64,000 bases of DNA from Acidimicrobiales bacterium (lineage in GTDB: Bacteria > Actinomycetota > Acidimicrobiia > Acidimicrobiales > UBA8190), in NCBI GenBank assembly GCA_035531755.1, contig DATKSK010000071.1:1-64000 (forward strand), in the 5' to 3' direction. Numbering within the stretch: position 1 is the stretch's first letter; each line of letters begins with the position of its first letter. The translations under genes and the position numbers were made by a program. Shown piece by piece: positions 1 to 7,029 of this stretch. A model generated the notes under the pieces. That model did no database searches, was not told where the DNA came from, and saw only the letters and a list, made by a program, of their open reading frames with translations.

Positions 1-501
1 GGGAGCGACCGGTTCCGCACCGTCGCCCGCAACCGGCGCGCCCGGCACGAGTACGACATCCTCGAGACCTTTGAGTGCGGCATCGCGCTGCAGGGGAGCG
101 AGGTGAAGTCGCTGCGAGCGGGCAGGGTGACGCTCGCCGACGCCTATGCACGGGTCGAAGGCGGGGAGGCCTGGCTCCTGGGCGTGCATATCCCGCCCTA
201 CGAGCACGCCGCGGGATTCGGGGCCCACGAGCCCGAGCGGCGGCGCAAGCTGCTCCTGCACCGGGGAGAGATCGACGAGCTCATGGGCAAGACGCAGCAG
301 CAGTCGCTCACCCTGGTGCCGCTCTCCATCTACTTCAAGGACGGCAGGGCGAAGGTGGAGCTCGCCCTGGCGAAGGGCCGACGCCTGTACGACAAGCGCC
401 ACGCCATCGCCTCCCGTGACGCCGAGCGTGATGCGGCGCGCGAGGCCCGCAGCGCGGCGGGCAAGCACGTGGCTCGTGGCGCGAGCCGCGAGCGCTACTG
501 A
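1..501 (+). CDS. smpB: SsrA-binding protein SmpB (5' end missing)
   Basis: SmpB binds tmRNA and brings it to stalled ribosomes for trans-translation. The reading frame is open from base 1, so the start codon lies before the window. The visible part begins with the conserved ARNRRARHEYDILETFECG region and continues through GSEVKSLRAG and the YEHA core, which form the OB-fold tmRNA-binding surface. It ends in a basic tail (RRLYDKRHAIASRDAERDA) that normally enters the ribosomal mRNA channel. About 166 residues are visible, near full family length, so only a few N-terminal residues are missing. The tmRNA gene lies about 620 bases downstream, the usual smpB-ssrA pairing. Confidence 0.96.
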   Translation, partial: GSDRFRTVARNRRARHEYDILETFECGIALQGSEVKSLRAGRVTLADAYARVEGGEAWLLGVHIPPYEHAAGFGAHEPERRRKLLLHRGEIDELMGKTQQQSLTLVPLSIYFKDGRAKVELALAKGRRLYDKRHAIASRDAERDAAREARSAAGKHVARGASRERY

Positions 502-517
502 CCGACCGGCCTCGATC

Positions 518-1039
518 GTGCGCCTGGCGTTCACGTTCGGCGACGGGCGGCGCCACCACATCACGGCCGTGCTCGACGACAAGGTGGTGGGATACCACGC
601 CATGGCCGACGACGGCCCCGCCCTCCCCCACGACATCGCCCACGTCGTCGTGGAATCGCTCGTCGAGTTGCCCCTCGGCTTCCGGGGCCTCGTCGCCGCC
701 GGAGCGCACTTCGAGACGCGCGACCCGGCGACGGCAAGCGCCCCGAGGGTCGAGGCGCACCGACCCGCTCGTGGAACTACACCTGCCTGAGCTCCAGGTG
801 GCCGGGGGACTCATGAACCTTTCCCACCACCAGCTGGCTCGCCCGACGAGGACGATCACGGGTACGTCACCGCCGCGGATGCGCTGTGCGCCGAGCGCGG
901 GCAGCCGCTCCCGGCAGCCGTGGCGCCCGAGATCGTGGCCCGGGCCCGTCGGGTGCTGGCGACGCTGACCCGGTGGCAGGCGACAACGCCTGGAGAGACT
1001 CTCCGCCTGGCCTTTCCCCTCGGTGGCGAGCCGCCGTGA
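518..1039 (+). pseudogene. Frameshifted gene of an uncharacterised actinobacterial family
   Basis: A GTG at 518 opens a frame starting MRLAFTFGDGRRHH and including ALPHDIAHVVVESLVELPLG and GLVAAGA. I recall this HD-hxxVVE plus G-x-VAAGA pattern from actinobacterial proteins of unknown function. The frame stops at 790. Coding-like sequence (VELHLPELQVAGG) continues in another frame, and the original frame resumes as DDHGYVTAADALCAERG to a TGA at 1037-1039. Either two frameshifts have broken the gene or the sequence carries two indel errors around 740-830. It sits alone between smpB and ssrA on the same strand. No function can be assigned. Confidence 0.5.
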
Positions 1040-1121
1040 TTGGCGGGGCGTGCCGCCGGAACGACGGCCCGCCAGTAGGATGGGGGTCGAGGGCTGCGCC
1101 GCAGTTCCGTGACAGACACAC

Positions 1122-1470
1122 GGGGGTGATTGGCTTCGACTTCGGTCGTCGATTCGGGAGAAGCGAGCCGTGGTCTCCGGAGCCACGTTAAAGAGCCGGA
1201 AACCAAAACAAATGCCGAGCCTACGCTCGCCATGGCTGCCTAAGAGGTAGCCCGTCCGTCCGGTCTCAGCCCCGCAGGCCGGTAGCGGGCGTCATTCAGT
1301 GGGGCTTACCTGAACGGTTCCGCCGACCGGCCGCCAGGGACACCAAAGATCGGCTGGGGACCTGCGAATTCGCCGGCGGCGGCGCAGGACCCGAGACTTA
1401 GCCGCTGGCTGCGCTCGGAGAAGGCCCGATGAGAAGCTGAAGGACGCGGGTTCGATTCCCGCCACCTCCA
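1122..1470 (+). ncRNA. ssrA: Transfer-messenger RNA (tmRNA)
   Basis: The tRNA-like ends pair cleanly. The 5' GGGGGTG at 1122-1128 matches CACCTCC at 1463-1469 with one G-U, followed by discriminator A1470. The T arm GCGGG-TTCGATT-CCCGC precedes it. CCA is not encoded. An mRNA-like segment at about 1193-1243 reads EPETKTNAEPTLAMAA then TAA, the proteolysis tag; the exact resume codon is uncertain. The tag ends in LAMAA rather than the usual ALAA. The RNA rescues stalled ribosomes with SmpB. Its 3' end coincides with the edge of a small accessory insertion. Confidence 0.93.
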
Positions 1471-1968
1471 AGGATGCTCAGGGGAGACCGTGAGCACCGT
1501 TGGAGGTGCGCCGACATCCACGTAACGGTCGTAGATCGACCGCGCCCAAGTTACGGCGTCGCTCACCCGGATGCCCGACGGCTGTGGACGCGTCCAGAGT
1601 TCGAGGTTCTCAGGTCGGTTGTCGTCTCGGATGCCGTTGATGTGGTGGACCGTTTCTCCCTCCACGAGATACCTCCGAAGTAGCTCTTCGGCCACCAGGA
1701 TGTGTTCGAACACGTATGGGCTCCGTCCCGCCCGCGGGTGCCCAGGAACTCGCACCATGACGTAGCCGGCTTTATGCCGCGTACGCCCCCCCTTCCAGTT
1801 CCCATTGGCATCGCCGACTTCGGTTCTGCAGCCTCCACACGTCTCCGATTTGGCTTGCTTTGCCTTCCCGCAAGCACACAGGTCTTTGGCCCTGCAGGCT
1901 GGACACCGAAGATGCCGACTGGACGGGTGGAAGATCCTCCCGCACTCATCGCACTGCCTCTCACGCAT
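1306..1968 (-). CDS. HNH endonuclease with zinc ribbon, 3' end running into antisense tmRNA
   Basis: The N-terminal third has CxxC pairs (CDECG, CPAC, CACG, CGGC) typical of a zinc ribbon. The core VHHINGIRDDNRPENLELW is the HNH nuclease motif of the HNH_3 type seen in phage and intron homing enzymes, preceded by a GYVMVRVPGHP strand. Residues after about 165 (WRWRESNPRP onward) are encoded by the complement of the tmRNA acceptor and T arm, so they are probably not original protein. The real gene seems to have lost its stop when its end joined the ssrA 3' end. Start ATG at 1968. A 59-bp piece of this gene recurs at 9217-9275. Confidence 0.72.
   Translation of the reverse strand: MRERQCDECGRIFHPSSRHLRCPACRAKDLCACGKAKQAKSETCGGCRTEVGDANGNWKGGRTRHKAGYVMVRVPGHPRAGRSPYVFEHILVAEELLRRYLVEGETVHHINGIRDDNRPENLELWTRPQPSGIRVSDAVTWARSIYDRYVDVGAPPTVLTVSPEHPWRWRESNPRPSASHRAFSERSQRLSLGSCAAAGEFAGPQPIFGVPGGRSAEPFR
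1468..1484. repeat. 17-bp direct repeat, left copy, at the tmRNA 3' end
   Basis: CCAAGGATGCTCAGGGG begins inside the last three bases of ssrA. It is identical to 3332-3348. The two copies bound the patch holding the HNH gene and the toxin-antitoxin pair, as expected for attachment sites or the footprint of a small mobile element. No integrase gene is visible. Confidence 0.75.
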
Positions 1969-2002
1969 GACCGACGGTAGCTCGGGGGTGTATCGAGCAA
2001 TC

Positions 2003-2025
2003 GGTGCAGCTTTGCGAGCTGCACC
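2003..2025 (-). terminator. Stem-loop between the regulator fragment and the HNH gene
   Basis: GGTGCAGCT and AGCTGCACC form perfect 9-bp arms around a 5-base loop. It lies after the minus-strand fragment ending at 2078 and about 35 bases before the HNH start. There is no clear T-run, so it could be a terminator or an operator of the HNH gene. Confidence 0.35.
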
Positions 2026-2077
2026 GCGAGCACACCTACGGCGCCGTCGGCGCCGCTGTTCACGACGGCGCTGTCCG

Positions 2078-2600
2078 CTACGACGCGGTGCTCAGGGCGG
2101 CTTCGCCGCGACGGAGGACGGTTCCGTAGCCCCGTTCTCTCGCCACCTGCACTGCCTCTTGCACAGGAGCGGTCACAGCGGCCCCCGAATCCCCGCGCGC
2201 AGCCCGTGTGGGGCCGAGGTAGAGAAGCGAGTCGGCCAGGAAGAACGGGGACTCGCTCGCCCGGCACCGGGCGATGGACTCCGCGAACGCCTCCTCCGCC
2301 CCCTCGGCGTCCCCGAGCAGGGCCCGCAACCGGGCGATGGCGAGCGGCGCCGGACCGAGCGTCCCCAATCCTCCCCACGCCGCCCACCTGGACCAGAACG
2401 GCTCCATCCCCTCAAGCACGAGGCGTGCTTCGTCGATGGCCTCCAACTCGACCACCACCATCGCCAGCGTCGCCGTCATGGGGAGCAGGCCCGCATCGAC
2501 GGCGTGCCCCCGCCAGGCCTCGGCGGGCAATTGTCGAGGTCAAGAAGGGTCAGGAGGGCGTCGTCGGGTTCGAAAGCATTCCCGCTAGCTCCACCTGATC
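2078..2600 (-). pseudogene. C-terminal TPR fragment of a LuxR/cyclase-type regulator
   Basis: An alanine- and leucine-rich helical repeat stretch (AIARLRALLGDAEGAEEAFA, SPFFLADSLLYLG) looks like the TPR region of large actinobacterial AAA/LuxR or class III cyclase regulators. The frame is closed by a TGA just upstream of a TTG at 2530. Coding-like sequence (EPDDALLTLLDLDN) continues in another frame to about 2600, so the fragment is frameshifted. There is no start or N-terminal domain. A matching N-terminal piece lies on the same strand at 3342-3428, which suggests one gene with its middle lost and vapBC now between the two ends. Confidence 0.5.
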
Positions 2601-2603
2601 TCA

Positions 2604-2623
2604 ATGGTATGCTGGCATACCAT
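2604..2623. promoter_or_regulatory. Palindromic operator over the antitoxin start
   Basis: ATGGTATGC-TG-GCATACCAT is a perfect inverted repeat with 9-bp arms. Its last bases are the first two of the antitoxin ATG at 2622. Ribbon-helix-helix antitoxins bind such sites to repress their own operon. No Shine-Dalgarno sequence precedes the ATG, so the mRNA may be leaderless and start within the operator. Confidence 0.75.
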
Positions 2624-2864
2624 GAAGCGCACTACCGTGAAGCTGCCAGACGAGCTCGACGCTCGACTGCGTCACGAGTCAGAACGCCGTGGTCGCACGG
2701 TGTCCGAGCTGACCCGCGACGCGATCGACCTGTACCTCGGCGGGTCGGACGGACAAGGTAAGCGGCACCTCCTCGCAGCGGGCGCCGGGCGAAGCGGGCA
2801 CCAGGACATCTCCGAGCGTGTCGAGGAGATCCTGTCGAAGGAGCTCGGGGCATCGCACTCCTGA
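2622..2864 (+). CDS. Ribbon-helix-helix antitoxin (VapB/CopG-like)
   Basis: The protein (80 aa) begins MKRTTVKLPDELDARLRHES and continues RRGRTVSELTRDAIDLYL. This is the strand plus two helices of a CopG/Arc-type DNA-binding dimer. The C-terminal half (DISERVEEILSKELG) should be the toxin-wrapping segment. I chose ATG 2622 over the upstream start at 2604 because 2604 lies inside the palindromic operator and adds residues absent from the family. The PIN toxin follows with a 4-base overlap. The antitoxin should neutralise the toxin and autorepress through the palindrome at 2604-2623. Confidence 0.85.
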   Translation: MKRTTVKLPDELDARLRHESERRGRTVSELTRDAIDLYLGGSDGQGKRHLLAAGAGRSGHQDISERVEEILSKELGASHS

Positions 2865-3265
2865 TCGACACCGGCCCGTTGTACGCGTACATCGACGCCG
2901 ACGACCGTCACCACGCCGAGTGCCTCGAGCTGCTCGAGACGCACCCTGGGCCGCTGCTCGTCCCGGTCCTCGTCGTGAGCGAGGTCACCCACCTCGTCGC
3001 GACGCGCCTCGGCATCGCACCAGAGGTCCGGTTCCTGGGCGATCTCGCTGCCGGCGCGCTGACCCCGGAGCCTGTCCTCGCCGGTGACTGGTTGCGCATC
3101 GCCGAGCTGACCGCGCGCTACGGCGACCTTCCGCTCGGCGCGGTGGACGCCTCCGTCGTGACAGCAGCCGAACGCTTGAAGATCAGTGAGGTCGCCACGT
3201 TGGATCGAAGGCACTTCAGCGTCATACGGCCGAGCCATGTGGCGGCCTTCGAGCTGCTCCCGTAA
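2861..3265 (+). CDS. PIN-domain toxin (VapC-like ribonuclease)
   Basis: PIN toxins are Mg-dependent endoribonucleases, usually cutting tRNA or rRNA. The sequence runs LIDTGPLYAYIDADDRHHAE, then VVSEVTHLV, LGAVDASVVTAAERL and ATLDRRHF. These supply the four acidic residues: D of IDTG, E of SEV, D of VDAS and D of LDRR. Start choice is difficult. TTG 2879 would remove the first catalytic Asp, so a CTG at 2861 (CTGA overlap with the antitoxin stop) or an ATC at 2852, better spaced from AAGGAG, is more likely. Length is about 134 residues, normal for VapC. Confidence 0.85.
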   Translation: MIDTGPLYAYIDADDRHHAECLELLETHPGPLLVPVLVVSEVTHLVATRLGIAPEVRFLGDLAAGALTPEPVLAGDWLRIAELTARYGDLPLGAVDASVVTAAERLKISEVATLDRRHFSVIRPSHVAAFELLP

Positions 3266-3331
3266 GGACGCTCACGGGAGCATCCAACCGTTCCCGCATT
3301 TGTCGCGAGTTCGACCACGGGAAACGCAACA

Positions 3332-3348
3332 CCAAGGATGCTCAGGGG
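3332..3348. repeat. 17-bp direct repeat, right copy
   Basis: Identical to 1468-1484. The homology of the regulator N-terminal fragment (3342-3428, minus) breaks off exactly at this repeat, so it marks a recombination junction. Confidence 0.75.
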
Positions 3349-3428
3349 TCGCGAGAGCCTTCGCCAAAGACCTGGTAGGCGACATCGCCGTCGCCGATGC
3401 TCACGTACTTGGTCTCGGGAGGCTCCAC
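3342..3428 (-). pseudogene. N-terminal fragment of a hydrolase/cyclase-type regulator
   Basis: From GTG 3428 the frame reads MEPPETKYVSIGDGDVAYQV followed by FGEG, then hits a stop inside the 17-bp repeat. The motif P-E-T-x-Y-x-x-x-G-D-x-x-x-A-Y-Q-V is the usual opening of actinobacterial proteins that join an alpha/beta-hydrolase fold to a class III cyclase or LuxR/TPR region. Only 28 residues remain. The TPR fragment at 2078-2600 could be the other end of the same gene. The family is recognised from memory of the motif, not from a search. Confidence 0.5.
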
Positions 3429-3723
3429 AGTCTCGAGCGAGCCATTGCCACCGGCGGGGTTTGCCCGGGCCAGGATGCCACTTCGCGCGCCACGTCCTGA
3501 GGTATCACCGGCGGGTGAGATTCCGTGGAGTCGAGAGGAATCAGCTCAGCCTCTCGTCGATGGCCACGCTCCGGCGGATGAACGTCGCCTTCAGACGCCG
3601 GATATGCCCCTCCGACTCGCTCGAACTCGGTGGATCACGCCGTCCGAGGCTGTGACCTCGAAGGATGCCGTTTGTTCAACAGTCTCCTACTGGCGAGGCG
3701 CGCCTGGCCGGCGGCCCGGGACT
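3429..3723. other. Intergenic stretch, no gene seen
   Basis: No frame here has a convincing start, ribosome-binding site or domain. It lies between the regulator fragment and the end of the TIR-WD40 gene and may be further debris of the accessory patch. Confidence 0.4.
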
Positions 3724-6540
3724 TCAGCCCTCTGACGACTGCTGGCTCTCGGCCGCGGTCAAGGGGGTCACCACGGCGTGCTGGGCCGTCCGCAGCAGCG
3801 GGCCGGGGTCCTGGCAGTCGCTGCACACGTCCCAGACCCGGAGCTCACCGTCGTTGTCCAGGGTCGAGAACCGGCTCGGTGACGAAAATGCGATGAGCCA
3901 TGCGTCGCTCGGATCGCTCTGGCTCCTGAGTAACCGTCCGCTGTCGGCGCTCCACGTCTGGACGTCACCGCTGATGGAAGTGGTCACGATGTAGCGGTCG
4001 TCGGGAGAGTAAGCGATGTCGGTCAGCCCGGTGCTGCCGATCAGCTGGAAGAGCCGTCGTCCTGTGCGCGGGTCGAAGACGTTGGCAATGCCGTCCCAGG
4101 AGGAGACGGCCAGCTGGGTCCCCGCGGTATTCAAGGCGAGGGCGGAGGCCCGGCCGCCGGAATTGAGCAGCAGCGGTTTGGAGTGGACAGCCACGTCGAT
4201 CGTCCAGATGTGACCACAGAAGTCGAGCAGCACGTCGACGGTGCCCTTCGTGTTGGCCGTCGCATTGTTGACGCCGCACACCGCCGTGGTCGGGGTGGCG
4301 AAGAGCCGGGTGGCCACGGCTCGGCCGGTGAGCACGTCGTAGGTGCGTAGCAGCGCACCTTTGGTGGTCGCTCCGGCCAGGGCCAGCTCCAGGTAGCGCC
4401 CGTTGTCGGTCAGACCCATGAAGGCGGGGGTCACGATCCCCACCGGGCCGAGGGGCACGCCGCTGAGCGTACGGACGGGGCGCAGGTCGGTACCCTCCGA
4501 CACGGTGACCGTCCAGCTGGGGCCCGAGCCGTTGGGTACGGCCACGGCGACGGTCGCCCCCGAGGTGGCGACGATGGCGTTGGGGTCGGTGCTGAGCGCG
4601 TGCTGCTTGATCGGCACACCTGCCGGCCACGACCACGTCGTCCACTGGCAGGACGGCACGCAGGTGCCCGTATTGGACATGAGAACCGACGAGAACGTGT
4701 GGGCGCCCCAGGCGAAGGACGCCGGGGCGAGCGCGCCGGTGTTCAGCCCGACCGTTCCCACGCCCGGGCCGGTCGCCCGATAGATGCGAGCTGAACCGTC
4801 CCAGGCGGACACCAGGACACTCGTGGCGTCGGGGCTGAAGGACACCGCGTCGAGGTCGGAGGTCTGACCGAGGAGTGGAGCAAGCTCGTCCTGGTGCGGC
4901 ACGGACCACACGCTTCCCGCCCCGTCCGCCTCCCCGATGGCCAACCGGTCTCCCGTCTGGCTGAAGGCCAGGGTCTCGACGCCGATCACGCCGAAATGGG
5001 CCAGGGTGGACTGCTGCGTCCATGTGGCGGTATTCCACAGCGTCACCACAGTGGTCCGGGTACTCGAGACCGTGCTGTCGGCGACGGCCAGCGTGCTCCC
5101 GGCCGGATTGGCCGCCACCTCGACGGCGTCGCCCGGAACTCCCACGGTCAGTGTGCGCACCACCTGACCGGTCGTGGTGTCCACCACGAGGAACGTCCCC
5201 GCTTGGGTCCCGAGCACCATCTCCGAGCCATCGGCCACGAAGGCCATGCCGTAGAGGATGGGGAACGTGGTGCTCAGCATCCGACCGGTCCTGGTGGCCA
5301 CGTTCCACAGCTCGATCTGGTCGGAGTTGGTCAGGACCGCCAGCTGGGAACCGTCCTGGCTGAAGGCCATGGTGCCGGGACTGCCGGTGGCCGATGGACC
5401 GGACAGGTGGGCCGGAGTCAGCTGCCTGGTGACCGTGCCGGTCGACGGGTCGACCAGATCGACGACCTTCGCGACGGCGACGGCGGCCAGGTCGTGGGCG
5501 GGGTCGAAAGCGAGCACACACGAATTCGCCCCGGCCAGGGTCTCGTGCCAGGCCACCGTGCCGGTCGATGCCCGGTAGGCGGTCAGCTGACCACCCACCG
5601 CCACCCGCAGGATCAGCGGCTCATGCACGTCGAATCGGGCCACCGGCTCGCAGTTGGTGGCCGACTTGGCCAGCGGAAGGGCGCGCTCGACGGTCGAGTG
5701 GTCGAGGGCCAGGCGCACCGCGTAGAGGGCGTCGGGCGTCGGGGACTCTTCGAGGGCCTTGCTGGCCACCAGGACGGACGTCTCGGGGTCCGACGTGAGC
5801 AGGTTCTGGCTCTCGGCGGCCAGCGCCCGGGAGCTGGCCGTCGTCTCGGCGGTGACGGCCTGGCTTCGAGAGATGAGGGCGAAGACCAGCAGGGCGATGG
5901 CCACCGCCGCAACCGACACCCCACCCACGGCAAACCTTCGCTGGCGACGCAGGTTCGACTGCCGACTAACCAGCAGGTACGAGCGCTGCAATTCGGTCGG
6001 TGGCGGGTCGGCCTCAGCCTGGGCCCCGGCCAGCCAGCCCTCCGCGGCGGCCAGCTCGTTACCCCTGAGCAGGAAGCTGCGGTCATGGCCCTCCCGGTCC
6101 CACTCGGCCGCCTTGACCAACCACCGGGTGTGCTCCTTGCGGTACTCCAGATCGGTGTCGACGGCCACCACAAGCCGATCGACGGAGCGCTCGAACTCGC
6201 GTTCGTCGACGAACGGGATCCAGTTGCGCTCGGCAATCGCGGTCGGGATCTCGTCGTCGGGAACGACCTCGTAGATCAGGGGGACGATGCGCTTGCCGAG
6301 ACTGGCGGCATGGTCCACCTCGTGCCCGCAGTAGGCCGACGACAGGGATGCCGGGCTGATGACGAAGACAAATGCCTCTGACTCTTCGATGGCCCGTCGG
6401 ATGGCGTCGGGAAAGACTTCGCCGTCGGCGATGGTGTGGAGGTCCAGCCACACGTCTTTGCCGTGTGCGGCAAGCGCATCGCTCAGGCGCGTTACGAAGT
6501 CGCTGTTCTGCCGCGAGTAGGAGAGGAAGATGTCCGCCAT
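3724..6540 (-). CDS. TIR domain-WD40 repeat membrane protein
   Basis: Domains in order (938 aa): TIR at about 1-130, beginning ADIFLSYSRQNSDFV, with YCGHEVDHA placing a Glu near residue 74 where NAD-cleaving TIRs have their catalytic Glu. A linker (about 138-195, TRWLVKAAEWDREGHDRS) is typical of bacterial TIR-WD40 proteins. One membrane span follows (about 203-223, VAAVAIALLVFALI). The rest holds WD40-like blades (AFSQDGSQLAVLTNSDQIELW, AYSPDDRYIVTTS) forming one or two propellers outside the membrane. ATG 6540 is preferred to 6588 because the TIR fold starts there and AAGGGTGGG precedes it. The gene is single, between accessory debris and transposase remnants. A sensor of stress or phage infection is possible but unproven. 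Confidence 0.88.
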   Translation of the reverse strand: MADIFLSYSRQNSDFVTRLSDALAAHGKDVWLDLHTIADGEVFPDAIRRAIEESEAFVFVISPASLSSAYCGHEVDHAASLGKRIVPLIYEVVPDDEIPTAIAERNWIPFVDEREFERSVDRLVVAVDTDLEYRKEHTRWLVKAAEWDREGHDRSFLLRGNELAAAEGWLAGAQAEADPPPTELQRSYLLVSRQSNLRRQRRFAVGGVSVAAVAIALLVFALISRSQAVTAETTASSRALAAESQNLLTSDPETSVLVASKALEESPTPDALYAVRLALDHSTVERALPLAKSATNCEPVARFDVHEPLILRVAVGGQLTAYRASTGTVAWHETLAGANSCVLAFDPAHDLAAVAVAKVVDLVDPSTGTVTRQLTPAHLSGPSATGSPGTMAFSQDGSQLAVLTNSDQIELWNVATRTGRMLSTTFPILYGMAFVADGSEMVLGTQAGTFLVVDTTTGQVVRTLTVGVPGDAVEVAANPAGSTLAVADSTVSSTRTTVVTLWNTATWTQQSTLAHFGVIGVETLAFSQTGDRLAIGEADGAGSVWSVPHQDELAPLLGQTSDLDAVSFSPDATSVLVSAWDGSARIYRATGPGVGTVGLNTGALAPASFAWGAHTFSSVLMSNTGTCVPSCQWTTWSWPAGVPIKQHALSTDPNAIVATSGATVAVAVPNGSGPSWTVTVSEGTDLRPVRTLSGVPLGPVGIVTPAFMGLTDNGRYLELALAGATTKGALLRTYDVLTGRAVATRLFATPTTAVCGVNNATANTKGTVDVLLDFCGHIWTIDVAVHSKPLLLNSGGRASALALNTAGTQLAVSSWDGIANVFDPRTGRRLFQLIGSTGLTDIAYSPDDRYIVTTSISGDVQTWSADSGRLLRSQSDPSDAWLIAFSSPSRFSTLDNDGELRVWDVCSDCQDPGPLLRTAQHAVVTPLTAAESQQSSEG

Positions 6541-6604
6541 GTTGAGCCCACCCTTGTCGCTCGCCGTCCGCCCCTCATGATCGCGCAATGCTGAATCACG
6601 CCGG

Positions 6605-6760
6605 GTGGATCATTGCTCACCCTTCCTCGACCATTTTGTTGAGAAGGGCAACCCACCCGATGCGCCCATGCTCGCCGCCGCCGTCACCCGCGTCACGAAG
6701 CTCTTCGGCAAGGTGCCGAAGGCGGTCGTTCTCGTCGAGGAACGAGAAACGGAGAACGGT
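6605..6760 (+). mobile_element. Remnant of a DDE transposase (IS1182/IS5-like)
   Basis: A short open stretch reads HFVEKGNPPDAPMLAAAVTR and then FGKVPKAVV. DDE transposases of the IS1182/IS5 type have a GNPxDAPML-x-x-A stretch followed by xxGxxPxxVxADRGYG. Here the ADRGYG part is lost after PKAVV. There is no start, no complete catalytic triad and no visible terminal repeats. It directly precedes a piece of a different transposase, so this gap has collected more than one insertion. Confidence 0.55.
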
Positions 6761-6774
6761 TCAACGTCCACCAG

Positions 6775-6978
6775 TCGACCCACAACCACCGGACAGTGGA
6801 CGAGACGTCCGGCATGCAGGCCACATCCCACATCAACCCCACCAAGCCGGCCGTCCCGGGCAAGGCGGTGCGCAGGGAGTTCGAGTACAAGCGCAACGGC
6901 ACCCAGGTGCTCTTCGCCGCCCTGGATGTCCACGACGGAGCGATCGCCGGCTGGGTGACGGATCCGGTGGACCCATGA
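6775..6978 (+). mobile_element. Remnant of an IS630-type transposase
   Basis: The frame through GTG 6796 reads VDETSGMQA...INPTKPAVPGKA, then EFEYKRNGTQVLFAALDVHDGAIAG. This is the central DDE core of IS630 transposases (VDExSxxQA; YxRxGTxxLFAALDV). It stops at 6978 (PVDP then TGA). The upstream helix-turn-helix and the downstream HFTPTxxSWLN catalytic end are missing, so only about 60 residues of a roughly 350-residue enzyme survive. It cannot be active. Confidence 0.75.
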
Positions 6979-7029
6979 CGGTCGACCGCTACAGGCCGCG
7001 TACGTCACGATGACCAACGCACGAGAGCA

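Noticed and set aside
335-1186. Long minus-strand frames opposite smpB, and similar long frames opposite most genes
   Set aside because: High GC leaves shadow frames open. They lack ribosome sites and domains, and the opposite strand codes for known proteins.
1306-1470. C-terminal 50 residues of the HNH frame as real protein
   Set aside because: The sequence (WRWRESNPRP) is the typical antisense translation of a tRNA-like T arm; these bases belong to ssrA.
2560-2600. Possible tRNA T arm (GGTTCGAAA)
   Set aside because: No 5-bp stem closes around the loop and no acceptor or anticodon arms are present.
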